The translations under genes and the position numbers were made by a program. A DNA stretch of 53,203 nt from DATLGD01 sp035540755 (GTDB lineage: Bacteria; Actinomycetota; Actinomycetes; Mycobacteriales; SCTD01). Shown one piece after another: positions 1 through 8,350 of the stretch. The DNA is taken from positions 1-53,203 of the forward strand of contig DATLGD010000053.1 in the NCBI GenBank assembly GCA_035540755.1, in the 5' to 3' direction. The notes beneath the pieces are model-generated. The model made no database searches, had not been told where the DNA came from, and saw nothing but the letters and a program-made list of their open reading frames with translations. How positions within the stretch are numbered: the stretch's first letter is position 1; the number at the start of each line of letters is the position of its first letter.

Positions 1-843
1 GTGGGCGGCCAGGTGCTCGAGCAGCAGCGTCGCGAGGCGCCCAGGGGCCTGCTCCGGCACCCAGTGGCTCACGCCCGGCAGCTGCTCGAAGCGGTAGGGG
101 CCGGCGACGTGCCGCGCGGTCCCGAGCGCTCCGGCCCGGCCGAGGGCGACGTCGCCGTCGGACCAGACGTGCAGGGTCGGCGCCGTGACCGGCCCGAGGT
201 CGGTGGCGTCCTCCCGGTTCTGCGCGGCGTACCAGTCCAGGCAGCGGCGCAGCACCTCCGGCGAGCCGAGCCGCTCGACGACGTGCTCGACGTCGACCTC
301 CGGCACGCCGCCGAACAGCGCGCGCAGGCCCGCGGCGTCGTCGCGCAGCAGCTCGTGCTCGTGACCCGGCCGGGCGAAGTCGCGCATGTAGAGCGAGCGG
401 CGGCGCTGGTCCTCGTCGGTGGTCAGCGCCTCGACGAAGGCCAGCGGGTGCGGCACCGACACGGCGGCCAGGGTCCGGACCCGCTCGGGGTGGCGGCCGG
501 CCAGCTGCCAGGCGACGGCGGCGCCCCAGTCGTGCCCCACGACGTCGGCCTGCTCGGCGCCGAGCGCGTCGAGCATCCCGACGACGTCGGCGACCAGGTG
601 CGGCGTGCGGTAGCTCTCCACGCCGTCCGGCCGGGCACCAGGGGAGTAGCCGCGCTGGTCGGGGGCGACGACCCGGTGACCCGACTGCACCAGCGCCGGC
701 CAGACGCCGCGCCACGACCACGACGTCTGCGGGAAGCCGTGCAGGAGCAGCACCAGCCGCCCGTCGAGCGCGCCGACCGCGACGGCGTCGAACACGTTCT
801 CGGCGACGCACAGCTGGAGGATCTCGACGTCCACGCCCCGCAC
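1..843 (-). CDS. Alpha/beta hydrolase, epoxide hydrolase-like (C-terminus cut by window edge)
   Basis: 281 codons are open to the left edge with no stop, so the C-terminus is missing. The alpha/beta hydrolase fold signatures are in order: oxyanion HGFP (residues 35-38), nucleophile elbow GHDWG with Asp105, a late acid in SDGD (Asp229/231), and catalytic His260 in GVSHW. An Asp rather than Ser nucleophile with HGFP is the family pattern of soluble epoxide hydrolases and haloalkane dehalogenases, so hydrolysis of epoxides or halides is inferred. The GTG start is chosen because GGGGGAGGTG lies just upstream; an in-frame GTG 9 nt later is possible. It diverges from the aidB-like gene with an 80-bp gap that holds one copy of a short repeat (859-883). 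The true substrate cannot be read from sequence. Confidence 0.85.
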   Translation of the reverse strand, partial: MRGVDVEILQLCVAENVFDAVAVGALDGRLVLLLHGFPQTSWSWRGVWPALVQSGHRVVAPDQRGYSPGARPDGVESYRTPHLVADVVGMLDALGAEQADVVGHDWGAAVAWQLAGRHPERVRTLAAVSVPHPLAFVEALTTDEDQRRRSLYMRDFARPGHEHELLRDDAAGLRALFGGVPEVDVEHVVERLGSPEVLRRCLDWYAAQNREDATDLGPVTAPTLHVWSDGDVALGRAGALGTARHVAGPYRFEQLPGVSHWVPEQAPGRLATLLLEHLAAH

Positions 844-858
844 CGTAGCCACCTCCCC

Positions 859-883
859 CTTGCGTCCGCGTCCTGGCACATGG
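859..883 (+). repeat. Intergenic repeat, copy 1
   Basis: The sequence CTTGCGTCCGCGTCCTG followed by GCACATGG recurs at 2614-2636 (opposite strand) and 37676-37700. This copy sits between two divergent genes. Function unknown; see findings. Confidence 0.6.
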
Positions 884-923
884 CCGCCGCCTGCCCGCGC
901 GGACGCAGCGGCACAATGGGCGC

Positions 924-2576
924 ATGACGCTGCTCGACCCGACCGCGGTGGACGCCGGACCCGACACGCACGAGGTGGTCAACCAGGCGCCGCCGCTGGT
1001 CGGTCACGACGTCGCCGACGACGCCGCGCTGCTCAGCGGCCTCGAGCGCGAAGGGGCCGGCTGGTACACCGACGACCTGCACCGGCTCGGCCGGCTGGCG
1101 GGGTCGGAGCAGGCGCAGGAGTGGGGCGAGCAGGCGAACCGGTTCGAGCCCGAGCTGCGCACTCACGACCGCTACGGCCACCGGGTCGACGAGGTCGAGT
1201 TCCACCCGGCGTGGCACCGGCTGCTCGACGTCGCCGTCGCCGAGGGCCTGGCCGGTGCGCCTTGGGCCGACGACCGGCCGGGAGCGCACGTCGCGAGGGC
1301 GGCCGGCTTCTACACCTGGGGACAGGTGGAGGCCGGCCACGGGTGCCCGGTCTCGATGACCTACGCCGTCGTGCCGGCGCTGCGGTCGTCCCCCGACCTC
1401 GCGGCGCAGTACGAGCCGCTCCTGACCAGCCGGGTGTACGACGCCGGGCTGCGCACGCCGTCCACCAAGCGCGGCCTGCTCGCCGGCATGGGGATGACCG
1501 AGAAGCAGGGCGGCTCCGACGTCCGGGCCAACACCACGACCGCCACGGACGCCGGCGACGGCACCTGGCGGCTGCGCGGCCACAAGTGGTTCACCAGCGC
1601 CCCGATGTGCGACGTCTTCCTCGTCCTCGCGCAAGCCCCCGACGGCCTGAGCTGCTTCCTCGTGCCCCGCGTGCTGCCCGACGGCGCGCGCAACCCCTTC
1701 CGCATCCAGCGGCTCAAGGACAAGCTCGGCAACCGGTCGAACGCCAGCAGCGAGCCGGAGTTCGACGGCACCGTCGCCTGGTTGGTCGGGGAGGAGGGCC
1801 GCGGAGTCCGCACCATCCTCGAGATGGTCGCGATGACCCGCCTCGACTGCGTCATCGGCTCGTCTGCCGGGATGCGCGCCGCCGTCGTCCAGGCGGTGCA
1901 CCACGCCCGCCACCGCAGCGCGTTCGGCGGGCTGCTGGCCGACAAGCCGCTCATGCAGAACGTGCTCGCCGACCTGCAGCTCGAGAGCGAGGCGGCGACG
2001 ACGCTGGCGATGCGCCTGGCCGGCGCCGTCGACCGGGCGGCGCGCGGGGACGCCGGCGAGCAGGCGTTCACGCGGCTCGCCGTCGCCGTCGGCAAGTACT
2101 GGGTGTGCAAGCGGCAGCCGGCGCTGGTGGCCGAGGCGCTCGAGTGCCTGGGCGGCAACGGCTACGTCGAGGACTCCGGGCTGCCGCGGCTGTACCGCGA
2201 GGCGCCGCTGAACAGCATCTGGGAGGGGTCGGGCAACGTGCAGGCGCTCGACGTCCTGCGGGCGATCGTGCGCGAGCCGGCGTCGGTCGAGGCCTTCCTC
2301 GCCGAGGTCGACCGGGCCCGCGGTGCTGACGCCCGCCTCGACGACGCCGTCCTCGGCCTCGAGGCGGGCCTCGCCGACCTCGAGGACGCCGAGCTGCGGG
2401 CCCGCCGGCTGGTGGAGCGGATGGCGCTGGTCCTGCAGGGGTCGCTGCTCGTGCGGCACGCGCCGGCCGCCGTGGCCGACGCCTTCTGCGCGACCCGCCT
2501 GGCCGGCGACCGCGGCCTGGCCTTCGGCACGCTGCCCGGCGGCACCGACACCGCCGGCATCCTCGCCCGCCTGTAG
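924..2576 (+). CDS. aidB: AidB-like acyl-CoA dehydrogenase
   Basis: 550 aa, close to E. coli AidB (541 aa). The N-terminus follows the AidB pattern (VNQAPPL, REGAGWYTDDL, FHPAWHRLL, QVEAGHGCPVSMT), followed by an acyl-CoA dehydrogenase core with FAD-site elements (GMTEKQGGSDVR near residue 190, WFTSAP) and the late ECLGGNGYVEDSG segment. AidB belongs to the adaptive alkylation response in E. coli, binds DNA and has weak isovaleryl-CoA dehydrogenase activity; a protective role here is inferred. The ATG is 6 nt downstream of a CACAAT hexamer and no clear ribosome site is seen, so the transcript may be leaderless. No ada or alkA lies nearby. An ordinary acyl-CoA dehydrogenase is the alternative, but the N-terminal match favours AidB. 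Confidence 0.88.
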   Translation: MTLLDPTAVDAGPDTHEVVNQAPPLVGHDVADDAALLSGLEREGAGWYTDDLHRLGRLAGSEQAQEWGEQANRFEPELRTHDRYGHRVDEVEFHPAWHRLLDVAVAEGLAGAPWADDRPGAHVARAAGFYTWGQVEAGHGCPVSMTYAVVPALRSSPDLAAQYEPLLTSRVYDAGLRTPSTKRGLLAGMGMTEKQGGSDVRANTTTATDAGDGTWRLRGHKWFTSAPMCDVFLVLAQAPDGLSCFLVPRVLPDGARNPFRIQRLKDKLGNRSNASSEPEFDGTVAWLVGEEGRGVRTILEMVAMTRLDCVIGSSAGMRAAVVQAVHHARHRSAFGGLLADKPLMQNVLADLQLESEAATTLAMRLAGAVDRAARGDAGEQAFTRLAVAVGKYWVCKRQPALVAEALECLGGNGYVEDSGLPRLYREAPLNSIWEGSGNVQALDVLRAIVREPASVEAFLAEVDRARGADARLDDAVLGLEAGLADLEDAELRARRLVERMALVLQGSLLVRHAPAAVADAFCATRLAGDRGLAFGTLPGGTDTAGILARL

Positions 2577-2613
2577 CCCGCCTCACTGCGTCCGCGGGTG
2601 CCGGCGGGCTGTG

Positions 2614-2636
2614 TGTGTCAGGACGCGGACGCAAGG
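2614..2636 (-). repeat. Intergenic repeat, copy 2
   Basis: Minus-strand copy of the repeat at 859 and 37676. Its inner ten bases (2624-2633) also pair with TGCGTCCGCG at 2587-2596, so this copy can form a hairpin with a 27-nt loop, between two convergent genes. Confidence 0.55.
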
Positions 2637-2650
2637 AGGGGGAGCAGCGC

Positions 2651-2696
2651 GACGGCCCGCCGCCGCTGCGTGTTCTGCAGGGGACGGCGGGCCGTC
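2651..2696. terminator. Likely bidirectional terminator hairpin
   Basis: A perfect 12-bp inverted repeat (GACGGCCCGCCG at 2651-2662 against 2685-2696) lies between the ends of the convergent aidB-like gene and the coiled-coil gene. There is no strong T-run, as is common in GC-rich actinobacteria. Confidence 0.6.
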
Positions 2697-2711
2697 GGAC
2701 GGTGCGGGGGG

Positions 2712-3398
2712 CTAGCTGCGGGCCGCGGCCTCGCGCTCGGCCCGGCGGCTCTCGGCCTCCACCTCGGCGAGCTCGCCGAGGCGCTCGGCCTGGGACTTCT
2801 TCTTGTCCGCGTCCCGCGCCAGCTCGGCCGCCTCCTGCAGCTGCGCCTTCGGCGCGGCCGTGTCGGCCTTCTCCTCGGCGGCGATCCGCTGCTTCTGCGC
2901 GTCGGCCCGGGCCTGAGCCTGCTGCTTGCGCTGGTCGGCCTCGGCCTGCACGCGCTGCTTCTCGGCCTTCTCGCGGGCCTCGGTCTCACGGGCGATGCGC
3001 TCCTTCTCGGCGCGCTCGTTCTCGCGGGCCGCCTGCACGCCCTGCTGCCGCGTCGTGGCGGCCTTGGCGCGCTGCTGCTGCGCGCGGTCCTTCTCGGCCT
3101 GCAGCTTCTGCGCGGCCTCGGCCTTGCGCGCCTCGGCCTTCGCCTCGAGCTGCGCGGCGGTGCCGAGCACGTCCGAGCGACGGCGCAGCGCCGCGCCGCG
3201 CTGCTCGAGCGACTCGTCCTGGAGCAGGCGGCCGGCGCGCTCGTCGAGCGAGCCCAGTGCCCTCTCGTAGGACAGGCGCAGTGCGCTGTCGTCGTCCAGC
3301 AGCCTGGCGACCAGCTGGTTCTCGATCAGGGTGTAGGGCAGCCGGACCAGCTTGTACTGGAGGCCGACGGCCTTGAGGGGGAGGGTCGTGAGGCTCAT
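2712..3398 (-). CDS. Coiled-coil protein with short conserved N-terminus
   Basis: 228 aa. After about 65 residues with some hydrophobic character (MSLTTLPLKAVGLQYKLVRL) the protein is almost entirely Ala/Glu/Lys/Arg/Gln with heptad-like spacing (about residues 70-228), as in a long charged helix. No enzyme motif is visible. The ATG at 3398 follows CCGGAGAACCCC, a fair ribosome site; the frame stays open upstream but that part overlaps the next gene and looks like non-coding shadow. It lies 35 nt behind the CsbD-like gene on the same strand, so an operon is likely. The pairing with a CsbD-like protein suggests a stress or envelope-associated role, which is inference only. Confidence 0.75.
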   Translation of the reverse strand: MSLTTLPLKAVGLQYKLVRLPYTLIENQLVARLLDDDSALRLSYERALGSLDERAGRLLQDESLEQRGAALRRRSDVLGTAAQLEAKAEARKAEAAQKLQAEKDRAQQQRAKAATTRQQGVQAARENERAEKERIARETEAREKAEKQRVQAEADQRKQQAQARADAQKQRIAAEEKADTAAPKAQLQEAAELARDADKKKSQAERLGELAEVEAESRRAEREAAARS

Positions 3399-3433
3399 GG
3401 GGTTCTCCGGGATCGTCGTGGAAGGGAGGCGGG

Positions 3434-3991
3434 TCAGCGGGGCAGCTCGGCGTCGCCGGCCAGCCGCTCGGCGTCGGCGCGGGCGCGCTCGGCGGCCTGC
3501 TCGGCAGCCCGGGCGCTCTCGACGGCCTCGCGGTGCTCGCGCTCGGCCTGCGTCTCCTGCGCGGTGGCCTGGGCGGCCTGGGCCGCAGCCTCTCGCTCGG
3601 CCTGCTCGGTCTGCAGCTCGGCGCGGGCCTCGGCGACGGCCTCGCCGGCCGCCTCGCGGCGGTCGGCCTCTGCGGCGATGCGAGCCTGCTCGGCCTGCGC
3701 CTGGCGCTCGGCAGCGGACACCTGTGCGCTGGTCTGCGACTCGACGGCGGCGCGCTCGCGGGCGGCCTCGGCGCGCTCGGCGGCGAGCTCCTGCGCGGCC
3801 TCCGTGGCCTCGGCGCGGGCCACGGCCTCCTCGGCGGAGGCCCTCTTGCGGTTGTCGGCCTCGGCCTGCTGCAGCTGGCCCTCGGCGGCGAGGGAGTCGT
3901 CCGACAGGACGGCGCCCGCCACCTCCTTGGCCTTGCCGGCGATCGAGCCGAACAGGCCCGAACGTGCCTGGTCTGCGGTGCTCTCGGGCAT
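3434..3991 (-). CDS. CsbD-like N-terminus fused to coiled-coil tail
   Basis: 185 aa. Residues about 14-50 (SIAGKAKEVAGAVLSDDSLAAEG then QLQQ) match the CsbD family core, whose founding member is a SigB-dependent stress protein in Bacillus. The remaining 130 residues form an Ala/Glu/Arg-rich predicted coiled coil much longer than a usual CsbD protein (about 60-70 aa). ATG at 3991 is preceded by CCCAGGAGAGCTCC, a clear ribosome site. It is the first gene of a two-gene minus-strand unit with the coiled-coil protein downstream. Biochemical function is unknown for the family. Confidence 0.78.
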   Translation of the reverse strand: MPESTADQARSGLFGSIAGKAKEVAGAVLSDDSLAAEGQLQQAEADNRKRASAEEAVARAEATEAAQELAAERAEAARERAAVESQTSAQVSAAERQAQAEQARIAAEADRREAAGEAVAEARAELQTEQAEREAAAQAAQATAQETQAEREHREAVESARAAEQAAERARADAERLAGDAELPR

Positions 3992-4218
3992 GCGGGAGCT
4001 CTCCTGGGATCTCGAGGGTGGGAGTGCGGGGCGTCGCCCCGCGCTGAGCATGTGATGCCCGATCGCCCGAGTGCTCACTCCTGCAAGCACCCCGGTCCCG
4101 GGTGCGGTCCGTCACACGTCCGTCGTCGGGCTCCTGCGATCTGAGCCCCGGTGTCCGGTCCGGAGCTGGAGATCGGGGGAAACATGACCGTTCGATGACG
4201 AAGTCGCGTAGCGTCTGA

Positions 4219-4241
4219 CCTGCTCCCCGACGGGGAGCAGG
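4219..4241 (+). other. Strong hairpin at 5' end of the riboswitch leader
   Basis: CCTGCTCCCC and GGGGAGCAGG form a perfect 10-bp stem with a 3-nt loop. It follows a TAGCGT hexamer (4209-4214) that may be the -10 of the leader promoter, so the hairpin could be the 5' cap structure of the riboswitch transcript. Role inferred. Confidence 0.5.
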
Positions 4242-4245
4242 TCCG

Positions 4246-4412
4246 CCGCGCTCGCCGAGTCCCGTCCGGCGGTGGACCTCCCGGAACACCACGGACGGGA
4301 CCGGGGGAACCACAGGCACGGCGAGGGCCCTTCGCGGTCCTCTCGGGGTGAAGTCGACGTCGTCGACCGGGCTGCTCCGCCCGAACCCGACAGCTCACCC
4401 CGGAGGCGTACG
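4246..4412 (+). promoter_or_regulatory. ydaO/yuaA-type c-di-AMP riboswitch
   Basis: Conserved blocks of this riboswitch class occur in order: CGCCGAGTCC, CCGGGGGAACCAC, TCGGGGTGAAG, GGGCTGCTCCGCC, then CCCGAACCCGACAGCTCACC and GGAGGCGTA, ending just before the ribosome site of the NlpC/P60 gene. In actinobacteria this class commonly precedes cell-wall hydrolases and resuscitation factors, and c-di-AMP turns expression off. I read the match by eye; a covariance model would settle it. Confidence 0.93.
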
Positions 4413-4423
4413 GAGGCCTTCCC

Positions 4424-5194
4424 TTGTCCCAGCGCTCTCGTGCCCGGCACGCCAAGCCGTCCCGGCTCCGCACCGTCACCCTCACCGCCGGGCTGTCCAC
4501 GGCCGTCGCCGTCCCCCTGTTCGGCCTCACTGCCGCTCCGGCCGCGGCCCACCCCGCACCCAGCGTCACGGCCCTTCCCGCCGCTGCGCCCGCCACCGCC
4601 CAGCCCACCCTGCGCCAGGGGTCCCGTGGTGCCGCCGTGACCGAGCTCCAGCGCCGGCTCGGCGGTCTGGCCGCCGACGGCGTCTTCGGGCCCCGCACGC
4701 GCAGCGCGGTCGTCGCGTTCCAGTCCTCGCGCGGTCTGGCCGCCGACGGCGTCGTCGGCCCCCGCACGTGGGCCGCGCTCGGCAGCGCCGGCACCGCCCC
4801 CCGCGCCTCGCGCGACGGCGGTCGCACCAGCCCGGCCGGCTCCTCGGTCGGCGCCGCGGCGGTGTCCGAGGCCTCGCGGCACGCCGGCAAGCCCTACCGC
4901 TACGGCGCCACCGGCCCCGGCTCGTTCGACTGCTCGGGCTTCGTGCAGTACGTCTACGGCAGGGTCGGCGTCGCGCTGCCGCGCACGTCGGGGCAGCAGG
5001 CCGCCGCGGCACGGCCCGTCGCCCGGGGTGCGGAGCAGCCCGGCGACCTCATCATCTTCCGCTCCGGCGGCACGGTCACCCACGTGGGCATCTACGCGGG
5101 CAACGGCACCATGTGGGTGGCGCGGCGCAGCGGCACGAGCGTCGCCCAGCAGAAGATCTGGACGAGCTCCTACAGCGTCGGCCGGGTCGCGTAG
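4424..5194 (+). CDS. Secreted NlpC/P60 endopeptidase with peptidoglycan-binding domain
   Basis: 256 aa. A basic n-region and hydrophobic stretch ending in APAAAHPAP give an export signal (cleavage about residue 42). Residues about 62-122 are a PG_binding_1 domain (LRQGSRGAAVTELQRRLG, ADGVFGPRT). The NlpC/P60 domain (about 143-256) has the catalytic Cys in FDCSGFVQYVY and His in THVGIYAGNG. It should cut peptide crosslinks or stems in cell-wall peptidoglycan. The start is TTG at 4424, fixed by GGAGG 8 nt upstream and by the riboswitch ending there. Expression is presumably under c-di-AMP control. A hairpin terminator follows at 5211. Confidence 0.93.
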   Translation: MSQRSRARHAKPSRLRTVTLTAGLSTAVAVPLFGLTAAPAAAHPAPSVTALPAAAPATAQPTLRQGSRGAAVTELQRRLGGLAADGVFGPRTRSAVVAFQSSRGLAADGVVGPRTWAALGSAGTAPRASRDGGRTSPAGSSVGAAAVSEASRHAGKPYRYGATGPGSFDCSGFVQYVYGRVGVALPRTSGQQAAAARPVARGAEQPGDLIIFRSGGTVTHVGIYAGNGTMWVARRSGTSVAQQKIWTSSYSVGRVA

Positions 5195-5210
5195 AGCCGG
5201 CACCGACCTC

Positions 5211-5247
5211 GGGACGGCCCCTGCTGCAGCTGCGGCGGGGGCCGTCC
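5211..5247. terminator. Terminator hairpin between convergent genes
   Basis: GGGACGGCCCC (5211-5221) pairs perfectly with GGGGCCGTCCC (5237-5247), 17 nt after the NlpC/P60 stop and 11 nt before the end of the convergent small gene; likely serves both. Confidence 0.75.
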
Positions 5248-5257
5248 CGCGTCGGAG

Positions 5258-5473
5258 CTACCTGGTGAGCTGCACCAGAGCCTGTGCGGTCGCGAAGTAC
5301 TTGTTCTTGCCGAGGTCGCCGATGCTGCGAATGCGGAACGCCCGCCGCAGCGCTTCGGCGTCGTCGTCCGTGACGCCGGCGAGCGCGCTCACCGGGGCGG
5401 CGAGGATCTCCTCGAGCGACGACGACTCGTAGGCCTTGTCGAGGTACTTGGACAGGTCGGCGCTGACGGCCAT
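5258..5473 (-). CDS. Small protein, helix-hairpin-helix-like
   Basis: 71 aa. ATG at 5473 follows AGGAGT. The N-terminal helix (DLSKYLDKAYESSSLEEIL) is followed by APVSALAGVTDDDAEALRRAF and RIRSIGDLGKNKYF, a pattern resembling a helix-hairpin-helix protein-protein or DNA-binding motif. No catalytic residues or Cys. It is monocistronic, convergent with the NlpC/P60 gene and divergent from the M16 operon. Function unknown; the HhH reading is tentative. Confidence 0.75.
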   Translation of the reverse strand: MAVSADLSKYLDKAYESSSLEEILAAPVSALAGVTDDDAEALRRAFRIRSIGDLGKNKYFATAQALVQLTR

Positions 5474-5627
5474 GGGGACTCCTCGCGTCCTGGACGGGGG
5501 CGGCTGCGCCGTCACCCTCTCAGCCCCCCGGCGCGGCGGTCGGACGGCGCGCGGCCGGTGGCCGCGGCCACAGCGGTGCATCGCCGCCCCGAGCACCGCG
5601 CACAGGGCGGCGTACTAGCGTCGGCGC

Positions 5628-7007
5628 GTGCCGCCCCGGACCCGCTCCGCCCCTGCCGCCCCGACCGCTGCCGCGAAGGCCTCGAGCCGCCGCGCCGCGA
5701 CGAAGCGCCGGCCCCGGCGGCAGCCGGCGACGAGCTACCCGGTCGAGCGGACGACGCTCGGCAACGGCCTGCGGGTGCTGGTCAGCCGGGACGCCGCCAG
5801 CCCGGTCGTGGCGGTCGCCGTCTACTACGACGTGGGCATGCGCAGCGAGCCCGAGGGCCGCACCGGCTTCGCGCACCTGTTCGAGCACCTGATGTTCCAG
5901 GGCTCGGCCAGCCTCGGCAAGACCGAGCACTTCACCCACGTGCAGGGCAGCGGCGGCACGCTCAACGGCTCGACGCACGTCGACTACACGAACTACTACG
6001 AGGTCCTGCCGAGCGGCGCCACCGAGCTGGCGATGTTCCTCGAGGCCGACCGCATGCGCAGCGTCGCCCTGACCCAGGAGAACCTCGACAACCAGATCGC
6101 GGTCGTCCAGAACGAGATCCGCGTGAACGTCCTCAACCGCCCCTACGGCGGCTTCCCGTGGATCCTGCTGCCGCCGGTGCTGTTCGACAGCTTCGCCAAC
6201 AGCCACAACGGCTACGGCGACTTCGTCGACCTGGAGAGCTCGACGCTCGAGGACGCCCAGCAGTTCTTCGACCGCTACTACGCCCCCGGCAACGCCGTGC
6301 TCACCGTCGTCGGCGACGTCGACCCCTCGCAGGTCTTCGCCTGGGCCGAGCAGCACTTCGGCGACATCCCCGCCCGCGACGTGCCGGAGCGGCCGAGCTT
6401 CGCCGAGCCGCACCCCACCGCCGAGCGGCGCCTGACCGTGCACGACCGGCTCGCCCCCGCACCCGCCGTCGCGCTCGGCTGGCGCACCCCCGACCCGGCC
6501 GACCTGCCCGGCTTCCTGCCGCACGTGGTGCTGGCAGAGGTGCTCACCGACGGCGACGCCGCGCGGCTGCAGCAGCGGATGATCCTGCGCGACCGCTCGG
6601 TCATCAGCGTCGGCGGCTACGTCGGCCTGCTCGGCGACCCGCTCGACGCTCGCGATCCCACCCCGCTGCTGATCGAGGTGCACCACCCCGACGAGACGCC
6701 GCTCGAGACGGTCCTGGCCACCGTCGACGAGGAGATCGACCGCCTCGCCACCGACGGGCTGACCTCGGCCGAGCTCGATCGCACGGTGGCCCGGATGACC
6801 TCCCGCTACTACCGGGAGCTCGACCCCGTGCTCGGGCGGGCCACGACGATGTCGGTCTTCGAGCAGCAGCGGTCGCGCGCCGAGCTGGTGAACGAGCTGC
6901 CCGAGCTCCTGCGCGCCGTGTCCCCGGAGCAGGTGCAGGCCGCCGCCGGCACCCTGCGCCCCGACAGCCGCGCGGTGCTCGAGCTGCGCCCGGAGGCCAC
7001 CGCATGA
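5628..7007 (+). CDS. M16 family zinc metallopeptidase (active subunit)
   Basis: 459 aa. The inverted zinc motif HxxEH is present as HLFEHLMF (His83), with the following Glu expected in the downstream helix (LDNQIAVVQNEIR). The two M16 half-domains follow. M16B peptidases of this kind cut peptides or small proteins; many bacterial members work as heterodimers of an active and an inactive chain, as here with the next gene. The first about 40 residues are Ala/Arg/Pro-rich, with no signal peptide. The GTG start is 6 nt after TAGCGT and has no ribosome site, so it is probably leaderless. The stop overlaps the next ATG by 4 nt. Confidence 0.92.
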   Translation: MPPRTRSAPAAPTAAAKASSRRAATKRRPRRQPATSYPVERTTLGNGLRVLVSRDAASPVVAVAVYYDVGMRSEPEGRTGFAHLFEHLMFQGSASLGKTEHFTHVQGSGGTLNGSTHVDYTNYYEVLPSGATELAMFLEADRMRSVALTQENLDNQIAVVQNEIRVNVLNRPYGGFPWILLPPVLFDSFANSHNGYGDFVDLESSTLEDAQQFFDRYYAPGNAVLTVVGDVDPSQVFAWAEQHFGDIPARDVPERPSFAEPHPTAERRLTVHDRLAPAPAVALGWRTPDPADLPGFLPHVVLAEVLTDGDAARLQQRMILRDRSVISVGGYVGLLGDPLDARDPTPLLIEVHHPDETPLETVLATVDEEIDRLATDGLTSAELDRTVARMTSRYYRELDPVLGRATTMSVFEQQRSRAELVNELPELLRAVSPEQVQAAAGTLRPDSRAVLELRPEATA

Positions 7008-8350
7008 CCTCGTCGCTCGCCCGCCCCCTTCCGCCCCTGGCGAGGACGGCGCCGCCGAAGCTGCCGACCGTGTCCGACACGGTCCTCGACAACGGGCTGC
7101 GGGTCCTGGCCGTCCGCCGCCCGGGCGTGCCGCTCGCCGAGATCCGGCTGCGCATCCCGTTCGCCGGACCGAGCGGGAAGCGCGCCCGGGCGCACACCGC
7201 CCAGGCCGCGCTGCTGGCTGACGCGCTGCTGCTGGGCACCGAGCGGCGCGACGCCGAGCAGATCGCCACCGACCTGCAGTCGCTCGGCGGGCAGCTGTCC
7301 GCCAGCACCGACAGCGACCGGCTCGGCCTGGGCGGCTCGGTGCTCGTCGACGGCCTGCCGGGCCTGCTCGAGCTGCTCGGCGAGGTCGTGACGGCCGCGA
7401 GCTACCCGAAGCGCGAGGTGGCCGGCGAGCGCGACCGCCTGGTGCAGGAGCTGGCCATCTACCGCAGCCAGGCCGCGGTGGTCGCCCGCGAGGCGCTGCT
7501 CCAGCGGCTCTACGGCGACCACCCCTACGGTCGCGACCTCCCCACCGCGCAGGAGGTCGAGGAGGTCAAGGCCGGGCAGCTCCGGACGCTGCACGCCAAG
7601 CGGGTGTCCCCCCAGGGGGCCGTGCTGGTGCTGGTGGGTGACCTGCCCCCTCAGCGCGCGGTCGCCCTCGTCGAGCAGGCTCTCGGCTCGTGGACGGCGT
7701 CGGGCGGCGCCGAGGAGGTGCCGCCGCTGCCGGCGCCGCCGGCAGGTCCGGCGCTGCTCCTCGACCGCCCCGGCGCGGTGCAGACCACGCTGCGGGCGTC
7801 GGCGCCCGCTCCGGCCCGCTCGCACCCCGACTCGGCCGCGTTCGTGCTCGCGAACCTCGTCTTCGGGGGCTACTTCTCCAGCCGGTGGGTCGCCAACATC
7901 CGCGAGGACAAGGGCTACACCTACAGCCCGCACGCCGTCGTGGAGCACCCGCCGGCCGGGTCCCGCGTCACGATCAGCGCCGACGTGTCGACGCCGACGA
8001 CGGCCGCCGCGCTCGTCGAGACCTGGTACGAGCTGGGTCGGGCCGCCACGCAGCCGGTGACGCAGGACGAGCTCGACCAGGCCCGCCGGTACGCCGTCGG
8101 CAGCCTGGCGCTCGGCACCGCGTCCCAGGCGGGACTGGCCAGCACCCTGTCGCAGCTGGCCGGCTCCGGCCTGGGTGTCGAGTGGCTGCGCGAGTCGCCG
8201 AAGCGGCTGGCTGCGGTCACGGTCGACGACGCGCTCGCGGCCGCCGCGCGCTACCTGGCTCCGGCGCGACTCACCACGGTGCTGGTCGGCGACGTCGAGC
8301 AGGTCGCCGAGCCGGTCCGCGGCGTGCTGGACGTCGACGTCCGGCCGTGA
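7004..8350 (+). CDS. M16 family peptidase-like, zinc-site-lacking partner
   Basis: 448 aa. The fold matches the M16 peptidase family (VLDNGLRVLAVRRPGVPL at the start; FGGYFSSRWVANIREDKGYTYSP in the C-terminal half carries the conserved R..Y substrate-binding pair). At the place of HxxEH the sequence reads AALLADALLLGT, so the zinc ligands are absent and the chain should be non-catalytic. ATG at 7004 overlaps the stop of the active subunit (ATGA), implying translational coupling and a heterodimer like mitochondrial processing peptidase or known bacterial M16B pairs. Its stop overlaps the nudC start. Confidence 0.92.
   Translation: MTSSLARPLPPLARTAPPKLPTVSDTVLDNGLRVLAVRRPGVPLAEIRLRIPFAGPSGKRARAHTAQAALLADALLLGTERRDAEQIATDLQSLGGQLSASTDSDRLGLGGSVLVDGLPGLLELLGEVVTAASYPKREVAGERDRLVQELAIYRSQAAVVAREALLQRLYGDHPYGRDLPTAQEVEEVKAGQLRTLHAKRVSPQGAVLVLVGDLPPQRAVALVEQALGSWTASGGAEEVPPLPAPPAGPALLLDRPGAVQTTLRASAPAPARSHPDSAAFVLANLVFGGYFSSRWVANIREDKGYTYSPHAVVEHPPAGSRVTISADVSTPTTAAALVETWYELGRAATQPVTQDELDQARRYAVGSLALGTASQAGLASTLSQLAGSGLGVEWLRESPKRLAAVTVDDALAAAARYLAPARLTTVLVGDVEQVAEPVRGVLDVDVRP

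Noticed and set aside
423..2459. Very long open frame on the minus strand opposite the aidB-like gene
   Set aside because: It is the antisense shadow expected at this GC content: composition is Arg/Pro/Ala-rich and no motif appears, whereas the plus-strand frame is a clear AidB relative.
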